64,000 bases of DNA from Archegozetes longisetosus (Eukaryota; Arthropoda; Arachnida; Sarcoptiformes; Trhypochthoniidae), in assembly GCA_018873245.2 (NCBI GenBank), contig JAEMBT020000005.1, positions 414,001-478,000 on the forward strand. Direction: 5' to 3'. Below, piece by piece: positions 44,990 to 58,813 of the stretch (positions within the stretch are counted from its first letter, which is position 1; every line of letters begins with the position of its first letter). Made by a program: the position numbers and the translations under genes. The notes under the pieces are model-generated. The model saw only the letters and a program-made list of their open reading frames with translations, made no database searches and was not told the origin of the DNA.

Positions 44990-47242
44990 AGGTGCTTGTT
45001 TCCGATGGTTTAGTATATTTCTGAAAAGAATTATTTGATTTTCTAGTTTCTTTCATAACCTTTAATCGGAAAATTTAGAAAATTAGTAATTGGCAAACAA
45101 AATTTAGCTAGCTATATGAGCTTCTTAGTTTAGAAGTTGTTGAGCGCGCTTTAGTAATAGACATCGCTCATAGAATCCTTGTTAGCATAATCTTTGCAAA
45201 CTATGTTTTTCATAGATTTGTTAAATCTTGAGTTCTTAATCGTATTAAATGCAGCAAACTGATAAAAATTGGAAAAATAACTATATTGGGTAACAGCTAT
45301 TTTAACTTACTGTCATATTAAATGATTACAGGTATTACTCAATTTAGAACGTGTATCGTCAATTTTCTAATAATTAAAAAACTACCGAACATTTTAGATT
45401 TCAATTTACGTTAAAATACTTGAAGACTAGCTTAGTCATTCTGTTTATTAAAATGTTCAAATATTGTTCGTCAATATACAATATAACACTAGATTACCTG
45501 TCAAAGTTCAAACTGAAAAAGTTTGTCCTAAGGTTTGTTCTCCTCTTTTTAAGATTTCTTTTTAATCAATCAATTCAATTGATGACAGGTATATAACATT
45601 AACTTAAAAAGAAAAAATGCAACTAAACATCTATCCAATAAGTTATACGAAGAAAAGAAATTAGAGAATAAAGCATATAACGCTTCAAGTTATATAGATA
45701 TTATCTTAAATGCTAATCGAATGATTGCTTTATGTGAACGAATATCTCTTCATTTCAAAATTATCCTATCAAATTTGATTAAACTTCGAATAACTTTTAG
45801 ATTCAGTGCTAGTTAGCGTTTGTAAGTCCTAAAAACTTTTAGAAAATTTTTTACCAAAAAACAAACATTAACTTGGGGCTTACGACACTATATTAGTCGA
45901 TGTTTAATAGACTAATCATTCTTTAGTCAAGTTAAACGAGTGGCCACTATTTACTATTTTGAAAATAGAGTCATTTAAATGACTTCTAGAAACTTCCAAA
46001 GTTGACTCACCGCTAATGATCATTCTTTACTCTCGCAATAATAACTAAACAGTCGGTTAAATTAGAAGAGTAATCACTTAGTTTGAGAATTAGAAATGAA
46101 ATACCTCATTATATAATTATAAATTTTATTTGCAAATTTTTTGTACATTGTTCGAGCAATTGCAAAAATTTCAAATACATTAAAGTGTGATTAAGCAATA
46201 TTGCATAAATAACTATTAAAGCTTAGGAGTTCAATTCAAATTGAAATTTAAAATTTTGAAGAAATCCTTATACTAGTATGAAGAAACTGACCATTTTCTA
46301 TCTAAATTTGCAGTTAATAATGAAAGATGAAGTATTTCGCACCAAGATAAATAAAATCAACTTAAAAAAGTTAAGATTACAGATTACGTTCAAAAAATTA
46401 ATTCAATAATTTTGCAATTCAAAGAGTGTTTTACATTAGTGCAAAATACGTAAATCAATAAAGTTTAAAGGAATATAAAATGAAGGCTTCAAACTCTTAG
46501 GTATCAAAGGCTTACATAAACTAAACACTTTAATTAGTTCTATAGCTCAATTATTTAGTTCCAGTCAGTTAAGCCTGGAGGCTTGTGGGCAGTATTGTTG
46601 CAATGACTCTCTACAATAATACTTTACAAGTTCAAGTTTAGGTTTGGTTGATCTTCACTAGCATTACATAACCTTAACTTAATGAAAACATGAACGCAAT
46701 TTGCAACAATACTACTTGCAATCCCTAGTAAAGTTTAGTTCCATAAGAAATAAGTTTGATACAAAGAGAAATGCAAAATACCCACTGTATTAACTTAGTT
46801 GATTTATTCTCTGCTTGTCTATAAAAGTTGTACAAACTTAGACGTTTGAATAAGGTTTCGATTAAAGATAAGTGTTTAAAAACTTAAATGATATTAACAT
46901 AGCATTAATTCGTTGATTTTGTATTGAAAAAATACCTCCCAGAAGGTGATCACGCAATCGAGTCATTTTAAGTAATCACATGTATGTCGAGCTTCATTAA
47001 CTTTTCTACTCATTTCCTTATCTCAAACAATCTCTTAACAGATCCGTATATGGTTTCAAAATCGTAGAGCCCGAGAAAAACGGGAAGAACGTGAAGATAG
47101 AGAAGTAGCTGAGTCTCATATGACAAATGCGGACACGAATTATTTGATGGAGTCGTTGGATAAGCGAAAGACGGCTCCAGTGGCTTCTCATGAAACAACT
47201 TCTACGTTAGAAAGTGTCAGAAAAGAAGACCAACATTTCTAA
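42674..47242 (+). CDS. ANTP-class homeobox transcription factor
   Basis: Exons are 42674-43097, 43179-43345 and 47042-47242, giving 263 aa. The homeodomain spans about 154-213: RGPRIPFTSHQIAELEGKF, then DTHYLSSLEVTYLAQKLNLT and RIRIWFQNRRAREKRE. The core residues L16, F20, W48, Q50, N51 and R53 are all present, so it should bind TAAT-type sites. The last intron cuts between homeodomain positions 44 and 45, a classic site. An engrailed-homology-like repressor motif FTIDSILG lies at 87-94, pointing to Groucho recruitment. A segment YDWLRCTRYKPPK precedes the homeodomain, in the place of a hexapeptide. PFT, YLS and WFQNRRA recall Msx/NK-linked genes, possibly the Msx-like (Msxlx) group, but I cannot assign the orthologue with certainty. 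Its 3.7-kb intron and 16.7-kb empty downstream flank fit a developmentally regulated gene. Confidence 0.88.
43346..47041 (+). other. 3.7-kb intron inside the homeobox
   Basis: AT-rich and without coding segments that I can support. It carries a long CT microsatellite at 44940-44986. The size, about fifty times the usual intron here, suggests embedded regulatory DNA. Confidence 0.6.
44940..44986. repeat. (CT)n microsatellite in the homeobox intron
   Basis: About 23 CT units, uninterrupted. Confidence 0.95.
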
Positions 47243-50200
47243 TGTATTCAACTCTAATATAACAGACGTCTTATAATTATATAATTTGTGAGATTATTAA
47301 GTTATATGTCAGTAATATATCAAATACAATCAGCTAATCATTTAGATATTATGCGTATTTTCTATATTTTTAATCATTATAATGAAAGCTTGTCCTTCAT
47401 TATAGACGTAAATGAGAATGAAAAACGATTAACTTTTTTTCTTTGTGCGCAAACAATGTGTGGGAAAATCTATTTAATTAATTCAATATAACCACTACTA
47501 TAATAATGCTCTCAAATTTGAATTATCATATAATAGAGCCATTCTCAATTGGAATAATACAATTTTTAGTTAAAATGATTCAATCTATTTAGAGCTTATC
47601 ATTTTCAAATTTAAAGTGTCTAACTTCTGGTCACCATTATTTTTAAAAGCAAATTATTACGTTCACCAAAAATAATACAATTGTAAACTATGGTTGCGAT
47701 TATTATTTTCATATCGACTGCTATTTTTAGAGTTGAACCTATTTCGAAAATTGATTCAATCCTATTTGAACAAATGGATCAGTCTTTAAATTGAAACTTG
47801 AAGCATTTAGTTTTAAGGGCAGAGCTGTTTATGGCAAAAATCACAAAAGATATAATCAATAATTGAACAGTACTTACTGTGTATGGACTCACATTTAAGC
47901 CAAACAATTTGACCGAAACAATCAGCTCAATTAAGATTTTGCATGTTTTCGCTCACTTTCTTTAGCTGTTATTTGTTTAAATTGTTTAGAACTGTGTGCG
48001 CACTAATGCTGTGCAACATTTTTAAAGACAATATTTGATATATCCATAAGAATTATGACTTTGAGTATAAAATTTATTATGAAATGTCAGGAAATGAGTT
48101 ATAAAAATCTATACCAATATAAGTGATAAGGTATATGAAAAACATAATGCTTTTTCTAATGGAACGATAAAAAGTATGAGATGTAAAGCTTTTTCACTAA
48201 ATTACATATTGAAAATGTTATACGTTTAGTATCAAAAGTTACTTTAGATAAAGACTGTTTGGTTCAATACAAATTAATGGTGAAGTTTGCATTTTTTTAG
48301 GTAGTAAAATGAAAAACATTTTGTACATTTCGTTATAATAGATGTGGTGCAACACACAATTAAACATAAGTCTCTTGCCTTTTGCCCATTAATTTGTGAT
48401 ACAATGTTTATATAATGACAACTTTCCATTAGTTCGCAAACACTTAAAATAGCACTTAATGCGTACAATCTTTTTAAATATCAAACTAAGTATTCGAAAT
48501 GATTATTATGTAAAAATGTTTTGCCACAAGTATTTCTGCTAAAACTCGCACCATATATGGATATAAATGTTATATAAAATTGAAATTTTGTCTCAAACAA
48601 TAACTAATTAACACTAACTTAAGGAGGACATGATGCTAGTTTAACTACAAAATGCTAACTAAATTGCTATAAAAAGCAAGATCAATCGTATAATCTAATG
48701 TTACACTTATTTTTGCATATCTTTAACAATGAGACTGATATAAGCATGTATTACATTTGCAATAAGACTAAGCACCATCAATGCAATCGCTCAGTTGATC
48801 GTGTTTTGCAACAATCAGATCAGATTGTACTCTGTTATTGATAATCCTCTAGGACTTTATAAAATAAGCTTGATGCTCGAGCTTTGCTTCAATATAAGAA
48901 CATTTTGATTACTTATTAAGATGACGCTATAGAACTGACTCACAAATATAGCCTTGTTTTGCTTAGATTCGTTACTTTAGACCTGAATATAAAGCATTAA
49001 AATTGATATAATAACTTAATAGAGACATCATTTAAAATACGATAATTATAATTGAAGTGAGATTAATGACGCGTTGCATTTGATAGTCTGTAGTTTTGAT
49101 TTTCGAATAGTTAAATATCTATTTATGAAATTAAGTTCTGTCAAAAGTGTGTGAGAGAGATAGGAATACCTTCAATAGAAAAGAGCTAATGATTAAAGCC
49201 TCTATTATATTATAATGTAGTGATGTTATGAAATATTATTAAAGATATTCATTATAGAAGTCATTGTTTTGAAGCGTTGTTTAACTTTCGTATGAATTCT
49301 TACGCTATGATTGCAGAATACAATACAAAAGCCTCTCTTCATTTCAGTGGGAAAGAGCGAGAGATAGAGTTAGAGTTAGAGACAAAAGCTTTTCAACGCT
49401 CTTGTTTTAAAAATGATAACAAACTTTGTTTTTCAAAAATGTATGAATTCATTTACACTGAAAGGCATCGTTTATTGTTTCACTAACCATAACATATAGA
49501 TTATGACTTCATACTTCACTCTTTCATTACTAAACTATTTTAAGTTTACTTAGAATTCGGTTAAAACTCACTTTTTATGAGTGAACAATCAAACAATCAA
49601 AGGCATTTTCTATTTTTGTCGGTCAGATGTGATTGAACGTGCAAAATATTTCGATTTCATTGAATAATGCTTTGATGAGCTCAATGCTTGATAAAATGAA
49701 ATTTGACCTGCAATACATTTATTTGCATAATATTAACCGAAAAATTGTACGATTACATAATAATTTGACATTTATCTAAACGGTATCAGAAATCTTTTCC
49801 GTTATTGTGATGAAGTCACCCGAAATCTAATTGAAGAGAAAACGATGTGTTATCACTTAAGTTATGAAATTTTGAAACATTTTCAAATTAAAATTTGTCT
49901 CTTCCCTTGTTTTCCCCTTTGCTCTCGTCTCTCCTCTCGTTAATTATCTATACTTATAATACTCTTGACTAGAAAACAATAGCCTTTTAGAAAATTACTT
50001 TAAGGATTGATTTTTTCCTATGGATATAAGCGGCAAATATAAGATAATATTTCAATTTATTAACTTCAACCGTGGCTACAGTTTCGGAGCTAAGTTTAAA
50101 TTTTGAGTCAATTTAAATGAGTTATACTTTAAGTATTTAATTTAGACTTATTTTAATCGTTTGTATTTTATAATTATTTGATTGAATCTTTTGTAAACTT

Positions 50201-51126
50201 TGGATTTTAATTTGTGAATAGAATTAAGTAAATTGTGATCTGTTTGCATAATAGCTTTGCTGTCATAGAAAGAATATTCGATTAGATGATACCGTATTAC
50301 ATAACTTGAAGGCACATAAAATAGTTTGATATAACATATGTATGACTAAATGAGAGCTTATCACAAGACAAGCCAAAATGTAAGCGTTCAAAAAGTCGAT
50401 TGTAAAAAGTGAATGAAGCGCATAGTATTCTATTATTATTAGTTTTATACACTTTTGACATGTGAGAACAGCATAATAGTGAAACTGAGATTTTCACTCA
50501 TACTTCGTGTGTAACTGTAAGAGAAGTGAATGAGAGAAAAAAAATAGTAGAGACCTATCAAACTATAGCATATTCGCTGATAAGCCTATTCTGATGTTAC
50601 ACTTTTTTGTTACTGCAAAAAGATCGAAAAATGATCGATTTTGGGTGACTGTCAAGCGATTTTCGTACAATACTTCTATCTCTTCTTTTTGTACATTCGC
50701 CCAGTGCAGAGCCAACTTTTAGTTCAGTCACTCTCTGCTCAATGCACGCCAAGCGGTGATCACTTCTGATGCAAAGTGAAGGCACATTTCCTTTCCTATG
50801 TATCACAAACACAACACAGAATAAATGCTGCGCTATAGCTGTAGTTTTATTATTTTTAATAGTGGACTCAAACGCGTTTTTGTCATCAATATTGCAAGTT
50901 TATTCAAGTATTCAGTTGAATGCTACAAAAGCTGAAGTGCAGACCATAGGCCGATGCCTAGTTTTACTCATATAGAGTACTTTCAACTTATGGTAGCAAT
51001 CATCGATTTGTCAGTTTAATTCCATAATTATCCACTCGGCCTTACGTTCAAACAATTTAAAAGTTAGCGCAAAAAAGAGAAACAGAATAACTTAATATAG
51101 CTAAATGAGAGAATCCATTTATGCTT

Positions 51127-51162
51127 GACCCAAACATCGACCCAAACATTGACCCAAACAAT
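51127..51162. repeat. Three-unit 12-bp minisatellite
   Basis: GACCCAAACATC, GACCCAAACATT and GACCCAAACAAT in direct succession. Confidence 0.8.
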
Positions 51163-52645
51163 TCGATCGAAGTTTTTCTCAAATTGTGCAATTTATGTAT
51201 TAATTGTAAATTTTGTTCGTGTTCAATGCATGCTTAATGTCATATGAATATATTTTTTGGGATATTTGGTACTATTCGATAAAGTTGATACTTTAGTTGA
51301 ATAAGCTAACAAGTATTAAATGAAAAGCTAACTTAATTTATGCATAAATAAATGTATGAATAATGCATGAAATCTATGAATGCAAAAGCAGAACTGTATT
51401 GGTTGTGCGTAAGTTTATGGCTTAATATAACCAAAAGTTGAATGTATAATTTGTCTGAGATCAGCAATGATCACAATATCTCGTGTCACAAAAAATCAAA
51501 TTGAAAAAAGTGCACATTTGAATGCAATGTAATGATAGTAACACTTACACCATGGGTGGCAAATATATACAATAATACCTTATATTTCCTTTAAGTAAAA
51601 GTTGTTCCGTTTCCTTATCACAATTGGTTTTCCACAATATTTTTGTGTTGGGCATGACTTTAAGTCAGAGAAAACCATTCAATACTATTTGTGACATCAG
51701 ATCTACAGCCATTATATACGATAGTTATATAAATGGCAAAAACGCCACAAATAATATCGAATACAGTAGTGATCACATAAAAGAAGAGACATTTGATGAT
51801 ACTTTGACTTTTAAATGTCTATTTTCTATACATATTTACAGTAAACATCCTGTTATGAGAAAAATTGTGACACAAATATGATGCAAAATCAGTGTTTAAG
51901 ATTGTTGTCAGTCTGTCACCAATCACTTAAAAAAGTAATCGGTGGCGGAACTGTCTTGAAGGCGTCAAAATATTTCATTTACCTTAACTAAAATATATGA
52001 AATGATTTGCCTAGTTAGACAATTCGTAGTTTCAATTTTCATATTATTTCGCAAATTTATAGTTTTATAGTTTTTCTTAATCTAATTGTGGCGAACCTAT
52101 AAGTGTGATCGATTATTAATAGGCATTTTATTTTGGGTTCCGCAACTTTTAATGGTGGCGGTTAACCTGTTTCTCACTGGACTGCCACTTTTGACAGCAT
52201 AACATGTGATCCCATATGCCAAATGTGTGGTCTGACCAAAATAATAACAATAATAAAAATGATATTTGCATTGAAGTTCCTCTTATTATTCAGAGTGACT
52301 CTTACTCTTTCAGTGTCTCTCATGCACTGTGATTCTGGTGAGAGATCCTTGAAGTGCGAGCTAAACACACTCTCATATAATATTATAGGGTCTCATTGAA
52401 AAAGCTTAGTATCTCTTTCTCGCTTTCTTTGTAGTGCTTTGCTTACATTCCGATTCAAAGGCATAGCTTTACAATAGGAAAGGAGAGAGAACTCGGTAGG
52501 AATAACAAGACGATACCTGTATTCAAATAAAGTATTTGGTGAGCAATTTGTAAGTCAGTCACTGATACTAACATAGATAGAGGCTCTCTCAAAAAGGTCC
52601 TACAATTCATAACCATTTGTGTCCACTTCACACCTGCACATTTGT

Positions 52646-52648
<3 letters not shown>

Positions 52649-52684
<36 letters not shown>
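52649..52684. repeat. (GA)n microsatellite
   Basis: About 18 GA units in the desert. Confidence 0.95.
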
Positions 52685-52687
<3 letters not shown>

Positions 52688-54324
52688 TGCCATTAAAGTC
52701 AAATACAATCCTGGTTTGAATTGGGGCTCAAAATGTATTTGCTATTTTTTCTTTAGATATGCGCTTAGAATTCTTTACTAAATTCCTCTCAAATTTAGGC
52801 ATATTATTGTCGTTAACTCAAGTACTGACTCGAGTTTACAATCACTTGGAATGCAAAATAGCTTTTAAGTATTCATTACATTTATTATATCGATTATTAT
52901 ACGCAACGAATAATTGACTTATAGAGTTTCAGTTCAAAATGTTTGACTCAAAAGTTTGAGGCACTAATAATAAAATGTTTTAAATGTTCGTTAAAATTGT
53001 GCGTTACTCGTACAATTGAATGGAGTGTTAGACTCATTTTCAAAGCAATAAATCATAAGTGAATGAGAAATCTATTTGCAACTCAATAAAACAAACATTA
53101 GTTAACTTTTATAATGAACAAAATACGATTTGACTTCAGTCTTAATGCAATTGCTTTATTGAAAGAGTTGACGTTATTTTACGTAAATTTATAAAAGACT
53201 TAGAGTAGAAAAGGATGGCAAACGTAACTGCAAGCCCCTTTTAAATTGTTATCTTCTCTTTGAGTTCTCTTTGTTGAAGACCTGATATCCATTTTAGTGT
53301 TTATAGTTGAACCTATTTAAGCTGATCGGTGGCGATGCATAGGATGCATGTGAAATCAATGGTCAGCTCCACAGCACAATATTACCAAACAATAGCTGGT
53401 GTGAAAAGCCTCAGCCAACTGGAAATACAAATATAGCCAACCCGTAGAAAATATATGACTGGGCAGCTGTGTAATTGTGGAATTCAGTGGTCACTAGAGG
53501 CACAATGAGATTTACTGATCAAAGGAGATGACAGTAGTATTAGAGTCAAACCTCTTTGAGCAACCCTTGCCATCAACTCTTTTGTATGACAGTTAAAACA
53601 AATATATATAGGGTTTGGGCAATGAGTAAAGTGTAGAAACACAAATGTTTGGAGAATATATTGTGATCAATAGAGATGGGATGCTGTGAGAGTCAGTCTC
53701 TCTCTTTCTCAATCCCCTCGACTCACTCACTCACTGACTCCCAAACTATTAGATATTATTAGTAAGCAAAATAAAACAGGTTCAAGTTAATTAAATGAGC
53801 AAATTAACGAACATTCATCACCCATTCGGCACGTAATTTCATACAGTCTACTTGTGATAATATATACTATGAGTTTGATTGTGATTTTTCAGAAATAATT
53901 CAAACTCTTATTTGATTACAGAACGACTGGTTTAAATACTATATCGTGAACTTGTTGTAATGGAACAAGCACTCAATTTACTCAATATATTTTTATTTCA
54001 TAGCAATTTACTATTTGTTTTTTAATCAATTTATTTGGCAGTATCGGAATTGTAGAAGCATTAGAACTTGAAGATTGAGCACAGTTTGATTGAACAACAA
54101 ATCAAAAGTGTATTCATCAGCTTCAATATACTATGAAAAGGCTGTCTATAAGAGCTTGCACTCAAGTTTCTATGATTTGCCACTCGTAGTGTTATAATGG
54201 ATGCTATGGAAAAATATAACTGGAGATCAAGTATGAGGTCGAGATGGGACTCGTGTAACGACTTGTGAATATGTGCACAAATGTAAATGATAGCCTCTCA
54301 AAAATGGAAAATAGGTATTCAAAT

Positions 54325-54328
<4 letters not shown>

Positions 54329-54393
<65 letters not shown>
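54329..54393. repeat. (CT)n microsatellite
   Basis: About 32 uninterrupted CT units. Confidence 0.95.
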
Positions 54394-54395
<2 letters not shown>

Positions 54396-55592
54396 GTTCT
54401 CTCTTTAACTGATCCTTTTTGCTGTTTCCCACATATTCATACAAATACTTAATCCTAAAATGAATTGAAAAACATTTTGCGCGAAACAGTTTCTATCAGT
54501 AGAAAAAAAATAAGTACATATTCAAACCCATAAATATGAATAACGCATAAACTCGTGAAATGTATTCATCGGTCAGCTTAGAAACAGTTTTCAGGGAACT
54601 GATGCGGAGCTTTAAAGACCGGGTCTTAATCCGCGTTTATTATTTATCACTTATGAAAAGCAACTCTAGTCCAGTAGCCGATACTGTTTAGCTTAATGTT
54701 TGTAAAAACTCCAAAATCCCAATTGAATCGATACTATTAGCCGACACTTTAGGCATTAAGTGGAAGAATTATTTCAGTAATAGACGACAAAATCGCCGGC
54801 TTTTTTGCATATCAATACACAGGTATTCAAAGATTCAAATGTGAATTTTTGTAAAAATATATAAATTGTAACTGAATAGCCTTCAAAATTGAAAACTCAT
54901 TCAATCAAGTTTTTATCGTTGACGATAAATCAACATAAGAAATTGTCACATTACAATTATCTATTTATAAAATTTATTAATTTTTGAAGAAAAAATTGCA
55001 ACTGTATCAATGTATCAAACTAGAGCACATTGCAAATCGTTTAATCGATTACTGTTAAAAATAAATTTCAAATCAAAGTTGAATCAGTTTCTCAAATATG
55101 TGCTACAAATGAACAGAAGTTCTTATGAAATAGGAAATAAAAAGAGTTTTTGAAAAACAGACTTTGATGTTTGTCACTAAATTTTAGCGTGTAATCTGTA
55201 AAGAAAAAATGATCGCTGACTCGCAACTTTTTTTCTACTTTATTTACAATGTATGGCCAAACTTCTGTTTGAACTGCCGTCCAAAACATGTAACACATTT
55301 ATAATATAAGTTTATACTGGTAGAAAAAAGAAGCGAATCAAAGCTAATATATGATCGGTTCGCTAGAAATACACACAAACTGTGAATCGCTTGACTAGTC
55401 TTTATAAGGTAACAAAACACTATAATAAGCTTTACTATTTGGTAGTGAAAAGTTACTAACCTTAAAGAGAGAAGTCTAATGCGTCGCTTTAGTACTGGCC
55501 GTAACTACCATTTTAGTATCGGTAGTAAATGTTCAAACATTCAATTCGCCTTTCGATTTATTGTAAAAATATAACCGTCACATTCACCAGAA

Positions 55593-55623
55593 TCTCTCTC
55601 TCTCCCTCTCTCTCTCTCTCTCC

Positions 55624-55702
<79 letters not shown>
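55593..55702. repeat. Long compound CT microsatellite
   Basis: About 110 bp of CT repeats with a few CCCT and CCTT interruptions at the left end. It is translated as a Ser/Leu run in one frame, which is not a real protein. Confidence 0.95.
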
Positions 55703-57228
55703 TTCTTTCATTGTGTTGAAAAGTCTAGCTCTCTTTTTTATAAGTTATCCCCGCCGTTAATTGTATTTGGCTTGAAACCCGAAAATTTGTACAATCGCTT
55801 TAAATGGGCACAAATAGGCCATATGGTGTCACGCCCCGATGTCCGCTGCCGTGTCAATGCAAAAGAGATGCAAAAGAGATGGAGGGGAGAGAATACCGAC
55901 GAAAAATAGGAGTTTATATATTACATTATATAGTTTAAAAACATTATATACAGGTGGGATAATAGCCCAAAACTATAGATTTTCATATAATCCTATACTT
56001 AGATTTTGAGAGTGAGACACTCACCATTTTCGAGTGTTTAATACTTGTACACTATTTAAGTGATACTCGACTTCAAGTTTAAATTTATTCATCTAATAGC
56101 GAGAGATATTGGCTTTTTGTATGAAAAGAAATTAATGTTTTCAGTTAATAAGATTCCAAATGATGCACTTAATTGTCAATAAACATTAGGAGTAATTAAA
56201 TATAAAGCTTTAGTTTTACGCAATTCATCTCAATCTCAACTCGACGTGCATTGAAAAGCTTCATATTAATCACTCTAAATTCAATACAATACGAATGTCG
56301 AACAACTAAGTTTTAATCATTCATTTTCTGATTATTTATATGAAAACTCATTTTAAATAGCCTGAGGTACTAGGTTTTAATTTTAGTTTTTTTCGTTGCT
56401 TTCACTAAATGTTTTCGACGAAAGCTATTTGTTAATAATGATAAACATGTCAAATATTCTTGACTTAACTGGAAAAAGCCCCAAAATTTTATTTTGATAA
56501 ACTTTAGCCTAGAGCTGGTTATATGCGTTAACGATGAATCTAACTTTTAAACACTTTAAATCTGTTTTCGCTTAAAGTGCGCAAAATTTTTCAATATTCA
56601 GTGTTCGGTTAATGATCTACTAACGCTTCAAAATCATGTTCTGTTCTGATCTATTATTTTGGATTATTGAAAACTTAGATTTAAAGTTGTCAGTATCTCT
56701 AATATTTTGTGAACTGTATCAGTTAATTGTGGCTAAAATGATAAATCAGAAAAGTTTGAAAGTAAAACTTAATGAAATTATTATATTTTTCATGTTAAAT
56801 AAAATTAGCCGAAAACCTAAATCCACAAGTTGTTCTTATGATCAGTATATCTATATAAAATGTAAAACTGTACGAGAGAAGCAAAAGAGAATCCGAATAG
56901 TCTGGCATTATCTCTAGTTGTGTGTATTGTTATGCAATGCTCCATATATCAAAAGGCTGCCTGAAGGAAATGAAGGCTCTTAAAGGCACAAAAACAGTCT
57001 CCGAGAACCTCTCCATAGAATGCAAAACTCTATAGTGTTAGATGAAGAGAGAGAAGCAAAAAATTATATAATAACTCATATACTCATATAGAAGCATTGC
57101 TGTTCTCTATATAATCTTGCATTGAGTATTTCAGAGCCTGTCTGAACTTTTAAACTAAATTTTCGTTCTCTGATGACAGGAATGGAAGGCGTTTGTGATA
57201 CTTAGCATTTAACAGCAATATTATCTGA

Positions 57229-57249
57229 CTCTCTCTCTCTCTCTCTCTC
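57229..57249. repeat. Short (CT)n microsatellite
   Basis: About ten CT units. A GGCATAA-type short tandem repeat follows at about 57285-57312. Confidence 0.9.
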
Positions 57250-57882
57250 AAAAGTGGAAAGCAGCTAAAAGGCATCGCAAATGAATGGCATAACGGCATA
57301 AGGCATAAGGCATCTATATCTACTCAGGATGTGTTCAGAGCTTAGCGTCGTTTCATTAAGTATGCACTGATGTGTTTTTTAGTTTTTGTTGTTATACATA
57401 ACATTGATCGCAATGAACCTCATTTCCCGTAAAATCACAATTTATAGTTTGAAGATATTAAGTGACGATTCTATAATATAAGCTCAAAAAGGGAATACAT
57501 GCTGGCAATATTAGTTAAAGTGATCTCTAAAATGCTTTTTATGAAAAAAGAGAGACACCAATTTCAAACTTTCAGCTCATTTAACCACTGTTTCTCTTTT
57601 AATAAAATTCATACTAATCCAATTAATTGCATTTTACCTTTAAGCTCAAAATTTCCATATTTCTAAATTACTAATCATCTCGAAATTTGTTTGCAATTTT
57701 TTCAATATTTAATATATTTTTCAAAATGGACTTTACTCTAACAAAGTGCTGATATAGTTATCAAATTTTGATTGAGTATTGTATTAATATTTAATGGTTC
57801 GTTAGAGTAAATTAGTAGACCCAATAAGTTTTATTCATGGGTAGCATTTTTTATGGGTTCAAGAACACACAGTCTTACCCCG

Positions 57883-57940
57883 ATTTTGGCACTTGTCGAT
57901 GCTACGGAATGCTGCTGCCTAAGCCGAGTTTTGCCAAAAT
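57883..57940. other. Short inverted repeat in a GC-richer island
   Basis: ATTTTGGCA at 57883-57891 is the exact reverse complement of TGCCAAAAT at 57932-57940. The 40-nt interior is GC-richer (GCTGCTGCCTAAGCCGAG). It could be a structured RNA, a protein-binding site or chance. Confidence 0.3.
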
Positions 57941-58769
57941 GCAAATATGGTAATCGTGAAGGCCTTTAGTCCATAATATTAGTTATTTTTCAATGAAATT
58001 GGGCTGTCTTATTAAATAATTGAATGTTTCTTTTAAAATAAGATCAAAATTAAGTCCAATAAATTTGTGAAGTTAAATTTCTTAGTGTTGAATCTAGATT
58101 TCCTAAAACGGAGGCATTAGTAGAGCTATAGGTGCACTCAAATCTATCGGCAAGTTCAGGGTTTTGCTAAATCGTTTGTTGCCGTAATCTGAGTTGTTAC
58201 ACGCGATGGACCTGATAGAAGCAGACAGCTCTTTGAAAATGAGTCGCTAAAATCCAAATTTGTCACAACTAACTTGTCACAATCGGGAAAAGATTTTATA
58301 TTTGAAACAAATTACTTAAAATTATGGTAAATTTGACTTTTTACTAAAAACAGAATACTCAATTATCCATCCAACAATATTTTAATAGACTCTGTTTAAA
58401 GGTAAACATTTGAAATCAATATGTTTTTAGTAAAGTAAATTTGAAACTCTTTTGCCTTCAGGTTTCTAAAGAGAAGATAATTAGATTTTTTCATTATTTA
58501 AATGCACAATAAGTTTGAGTGGCATACGTCAAAAATTAGAGGAAAAATGTATTATCACTTGAAACGTGGGTGTACCCTCAAAATGGTTTTATATAATCAA
58601 TTATAGCATGATTCTTGAAAAACCGCCGAAAACAAACAGTTCATTCTGTTTTCTCTCCTCAATCTGACTCTCAAAGTCATATTCACACAAGTATCACAAA
58701 TGAATGAATCTCTCATCCATTGACTGGTGGCACATACAATCGCATATCTACTCATACATCACATTTACT

Positions 58770-58770
58770 C

Positions 58771-58809
<39 letters not shown>
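58770..58809. repeat. (CT)n microsatellite
   Basis: About 19 CT units with one CCC interruption. Confidence 0.95.

Positions 58810-58813
<4 letters not shown>

Noticed and set aside
55529-55909. Open frame with a long Ser/Leu run
   Set aside because: It is the translation of a CT microsatellite; there is no supporting motif or splice structure.
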